Source: Liolophura sinensis (Eukaryota; Mollusca; Polyplacophora; Chitonida; Chitonidae). From it: a stretch of 64,000 nt of DNA. A program made the position numbers and the translations under genes. The notes below the pieces were generated by a model. It was given only the letters and a program-made list of their open reading frames with translations, had not been told where the DNA came from and made no database searches. The stretch lies in the NCBI RefSeq assembly GCF_032854445.1, contig NC_088295.1:56403249-56467248 (forward strand), read 5' to 3'. Positions 61,076 through 64,000 of this stretch are shown one piece after another (position 1 is the stretch's first letter; each line of letters starts with the position of its first letter).

Positions 61076-63373
61076 TCAAGCGTCCAGATCTTGTTTTGCC
61101 CGTGTGTTAGCCATGTTCAGAACATCATAAGGATTAGCCTCGGTCTCAGTCCTGGCAGGAACTGCCCTGCCTCGATGCAACTGATTATACGTCATGTCGA
61201 CGTCAGCATTTCCCCGGACACCGCCCATGACGTCACCAGAACTGCTCTCACCGTAAGAGTGTCTGACCACGTGATCGTAATCTCCATGCACCGTAAAATG
61301 TGCAGCTTCCCCTTGTACTCGGTCGTAGTCGCCATGGTGATTTGTTCCTGCGGCGGATCCAACCGAGAATGCGGCGTCTCCTGAAGTGTTGGCCGCTCTT
61401 CCGGTTTTGTTCACCTTGGAGTACAAGTCGCTGACATTCGTCTCTGCAGCACGATTCCAGGGTGTGCTATTGTCGTCTCTCTCAAGCTGGTACAGCGAGT
61501 ATCGGGAGTTAATGTTGTCGTAACTAGCGTTGGGTCGGCTGACGATCTGTGCCTCCGTGACGTCATCATCACGGTTTTCTGTTTGAAAAATGGGAGGCTT
61601 CTCTGCGGACCTGACAAAAACAAACAAACGAAATCCATGGATGACTTTGGAATTTAAAAGACTACAAACTCTTTGGTGCTAAGTTTTTCAGTGGCAAGTT
61701 GATATTGTCCAAGGCAGACGATGCGCGGATTCAATACCGACCTTGAACAGAGACGGTAAATTCTTCCGCTCCTATTTTTCACGTGGCATTGGTGACAAAA
61801 AGTGGTCGAGGTTGCTCGTGTCAATGTCTTAGTTCGTGGAACACAGCTTGTCTTCATCCAATATAACCAAGTTTCTACGTCACGGATGGGAAAGTTCGTC
61901 AGTAAAATGCCTAAGGTCGTTAGGGAAAAATGGCATTATAATTATGACGAATTCTTGTGTAAGGCCGCAGATTGCAAATTTTACTTTCCACTACAGCCCT
62001 TCAGACACCACAAAAAGTTTTCAGCACAGAGGAATATAGGAGAAATTCACTAACTGAAGACAAATGTTATAACTAGAATGTTTTGACCTGCATCAAAAAT
62101 TGATTAACGTTCTAATTTTGAAGTTGCGAAAATCTGGAGGAAAAATGGAATTACCGTCTTTTCCACAGGAACACGAGTAGAACCCCGATCAGAACACACA
62201 CCACCAGTCCTCCGATAACCCCGCCCACAATAACACCGGTATCTGGGGAGAAAGAGAAACTTGTAGGGCAAACTTGACCAAACTTCTGACAATCACTCCT
62301 ACAGTCTTTGGGTAATATACAAGTCTTTACAACCGTACCTGAGAAGAAATCTGTTCAAGATAACGAGAATTCTACTATGGACAATACCAGCTTTTGTAAA
62401 CATTTCGACATTACACCTAATATCACATGTGGCTATAAACATGGGTATACAGTTAGACACAGTTTTGCACGTTTTGGGAGAGATCTGTCAAAATCAGACT
62501 CTTTAGGAAAGAGTCACCACTGAACTATATGAAATGCAATGATTTGTGGCAAATGAGACTTGTACAGTAGAACTGTAAACACTGTGTCCTCTATCTAGTC
62601 AATAGAGTGCAGCACATAAGGCTTTCCTGAAATTTTATACTGTATACTTATTTTCAGCAAATTTAGAAATTCAAACCTTACTGTTCACATTCAAATAGCT
62701 GGCTTTAAGGATATAAGGATAGGAGGATAGGCGCTCTGGGGCCGACTGTTCAAAAGATTATTCAAAGTTAAGCTAATTAACATGTCATTTGTACATTTTC
62801 TCGCTTTCACTGCTTGTGAGGCCTTAGTGACAATAGGTCGTCGACGAAGCTCGTGTGGTCGTATATGCAGTCTGACATTCGTTGCAGCTCACTTGTCTTC
62901 CATCAATATATGTAAGTCCTCCACCCATAAAACTGACTTAAAACAATCATATTCAACCTTTTGGCTAGGTACTAACAAAACAAAACAAGTGGTCCTCAAC
63001 AAGTCCTTGCCATCAAAACCCATCGATTCCTGATAGCGGGTGAATCGGCAAATTCCGTGTCCAGGAATGAGCCTGGGTTTAGCCGCTGTTGGTAACTGAT
63101 TTATTACCAACAGATTGATCTATTATTAGACATTTTGCGACCTGCATGGTAATGCCCCTATTCTACTGGGTCTTAATAGCGTACCGTTTAGTTCCCCTTT
63201 TAAAGGAAAGATATCACGAGTTGTATTTTCCAAAGCGAGGCTGTTATTTGGCGACGTTGTCTCGTATGACGTCACGGTGGGTTGGTATGTCGTCATGGTC
63301 TCGTATGACGTCAAGGTGGGTTGGTATGTCGTCGTGGTCTTGTATGACGTCACGGTGGGTTGGTATGTCGTGG
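61076..63373 (-). CDS. Gene C: SUEL-lectin-like receptor, 3' part only (runs off right edge)
   Basis: Three 3' exons of a third paralogue are visible: the tandem-repeat stalk 63373-63185, the transmembrane exon 62242-62155 and the tail exon 61610-61076. The last two have exactly the lengths found in genes A and B (88 and 535 bp). The stalk exon is 189 bp and encodes three 13-residue repeats. The helix reads GVIVGGVIGGLVVCVLIGVL and onward to WKRR. The tail is open to its stop and keeps YDNI, YSKV, YDRV, YDHV, YNQL and NPYDVL. From gene B spacing, the next upstream exon (Thr/Ser stalk) should lie about 0.9 kb beyond 63,373, just outside the window, so its absence here is expected. Whether the rest of the gene is intact cannot be judged. 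Confidence 0.7.
63185..63373 (-). repeat. Stalk repeat exon of gene C, 3 copies of a 39-bp repeat
   Basis: The 189-bp exon encodes three 13-residue units ending in TSYKT, TSYET and TSYET, then the same end piece as in gene B. Its length equals the gene A exon plus two 39-bp repeats. Splice sites are conserved (GTACGC donor, TTTTCAG-type acceptor). Confidence 0.8.
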
Positions 63374-64000
63374 CTGAAAACAAAAGAAAGTTGTCACTGC
63401 ACCTAAACGGGGCCTTTGGTGCCAAACTATCTTGAAATTTATCCATTATACTACTTATGTAAAGCTGAAATATTATTAAAGTGTTCAGTTTAGAAAATTA
63501 TACGTTTTATTGACGAATTTTACCAACATCTTTGAGTAAGACATGGGTGGTCTTGGAGTAAATTTACATTGGTTGGCTGATATAGCTGTGTGTAATGTAT
63601 GTTAGAAATTAGATCTGCGTTGTGATAGACATCCACTCAGATGGCATGTATTTTGTTTTAATTACATTTATTTTTTTATTCAACCATAATACTCAAGAGT
63701 TCAGTTTCATGGGTGCAGGAAACAGGAGTGGCTGTGGAAAACCACAGTTATTAAGTGATCAATCTTGAGTGATTGCTGTCCCTGATAAAATAATTGGGCA
63801 AATTTGTATTTTGCAAAACTTAGTCTGAAAGAACGATAACACTATATAACCTATATCAAACTGCTGTGCAGGTGACAGTTTAATAGGGAACTTAATTAAT
63901 GTGGTTCCAAACTGTGGATGTAGTTTGTGGGGGGAAAAACAGTAACATCGTATACTGAATACAAGAAACAATGGTCAATGGACCTTGTAGCATTGGTATA

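Larger units (their letters stand above)
52050..64000. repeat. Segmental duplication unit 3 (start)
   Basis: The third copy starts near 52,050, runs to 53,607, is interrupted by LINE copy 2, then restarts at about 56,036 from a point some 0.7 kb earlier in the unit and continues through gene C to the window end. Order and orientation match units 1 and 2. Confidence 0.85.

Overview
This is eukaryotic, AT-rich, intron-containing DNA. The dispersed tRNA-derived SINE families, an RNase H-bearing APE-type LINE and a SUEL/rhamnose-binding-lectin-like receptor family point to a marine mollusc, most likely a vetigastropod such as an abalone. That assignment rests on recognition of the repeats and is inference.

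The window is dominated by a tandem segmental duplication. Unit 1 runs from about 1,700 to 28,670, unit 2 from about 28,670 to 52,050, and unit 3 from about 52,050 past the right end. Each unit carries a multi-exon gene on the minus strand (gene A 15,538-7,772; gene B 43,341-35,334; gene C from 61,076, cut by the window edge). I could assemble these by splice sites into a type I membrane protein: signal peptide, SUEL-lectin-like domain, Thr/Ser-rich stalk, tandem-repeat stalk, transmembrane helix, and a long tail with many YxxPhi tyrosine motifs. All extracellular exon junctions are phase 1. The tandem-repeat stalk exon has 1, 6 and 3 copies of a 13-residue repeat in A, B and C.

A second receptor-like gene lies on the plus strand. 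Gene D enters from the left edge with a transmembrane exon (532-619) and a tyrosine-motif tail exon (2,854-3,190). The duplication breakpoint falls inside the intron between them, so the later units carry only orphan tail exons (E 29,821; F 53,189; G 56,312). E and F have decayed, G is open but stranded.

Mobile elements explain much of the size difference between units. Unit 1 holds a 5.7-kb LINE with a clear target-site duplication and a Tc1-like transposon with an intact transposase and perfect 27-bp inverted ends; both have matching empty sites in unit 2. Unit 3 holds a 5'-truncated LINE copy between two 0.7-kb direct repeats of host sequence. SINEs, older retroelement scraps and short tandem repeats fill most of the rest. 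All intron-exon models were made by eye, with no transcript evidence.
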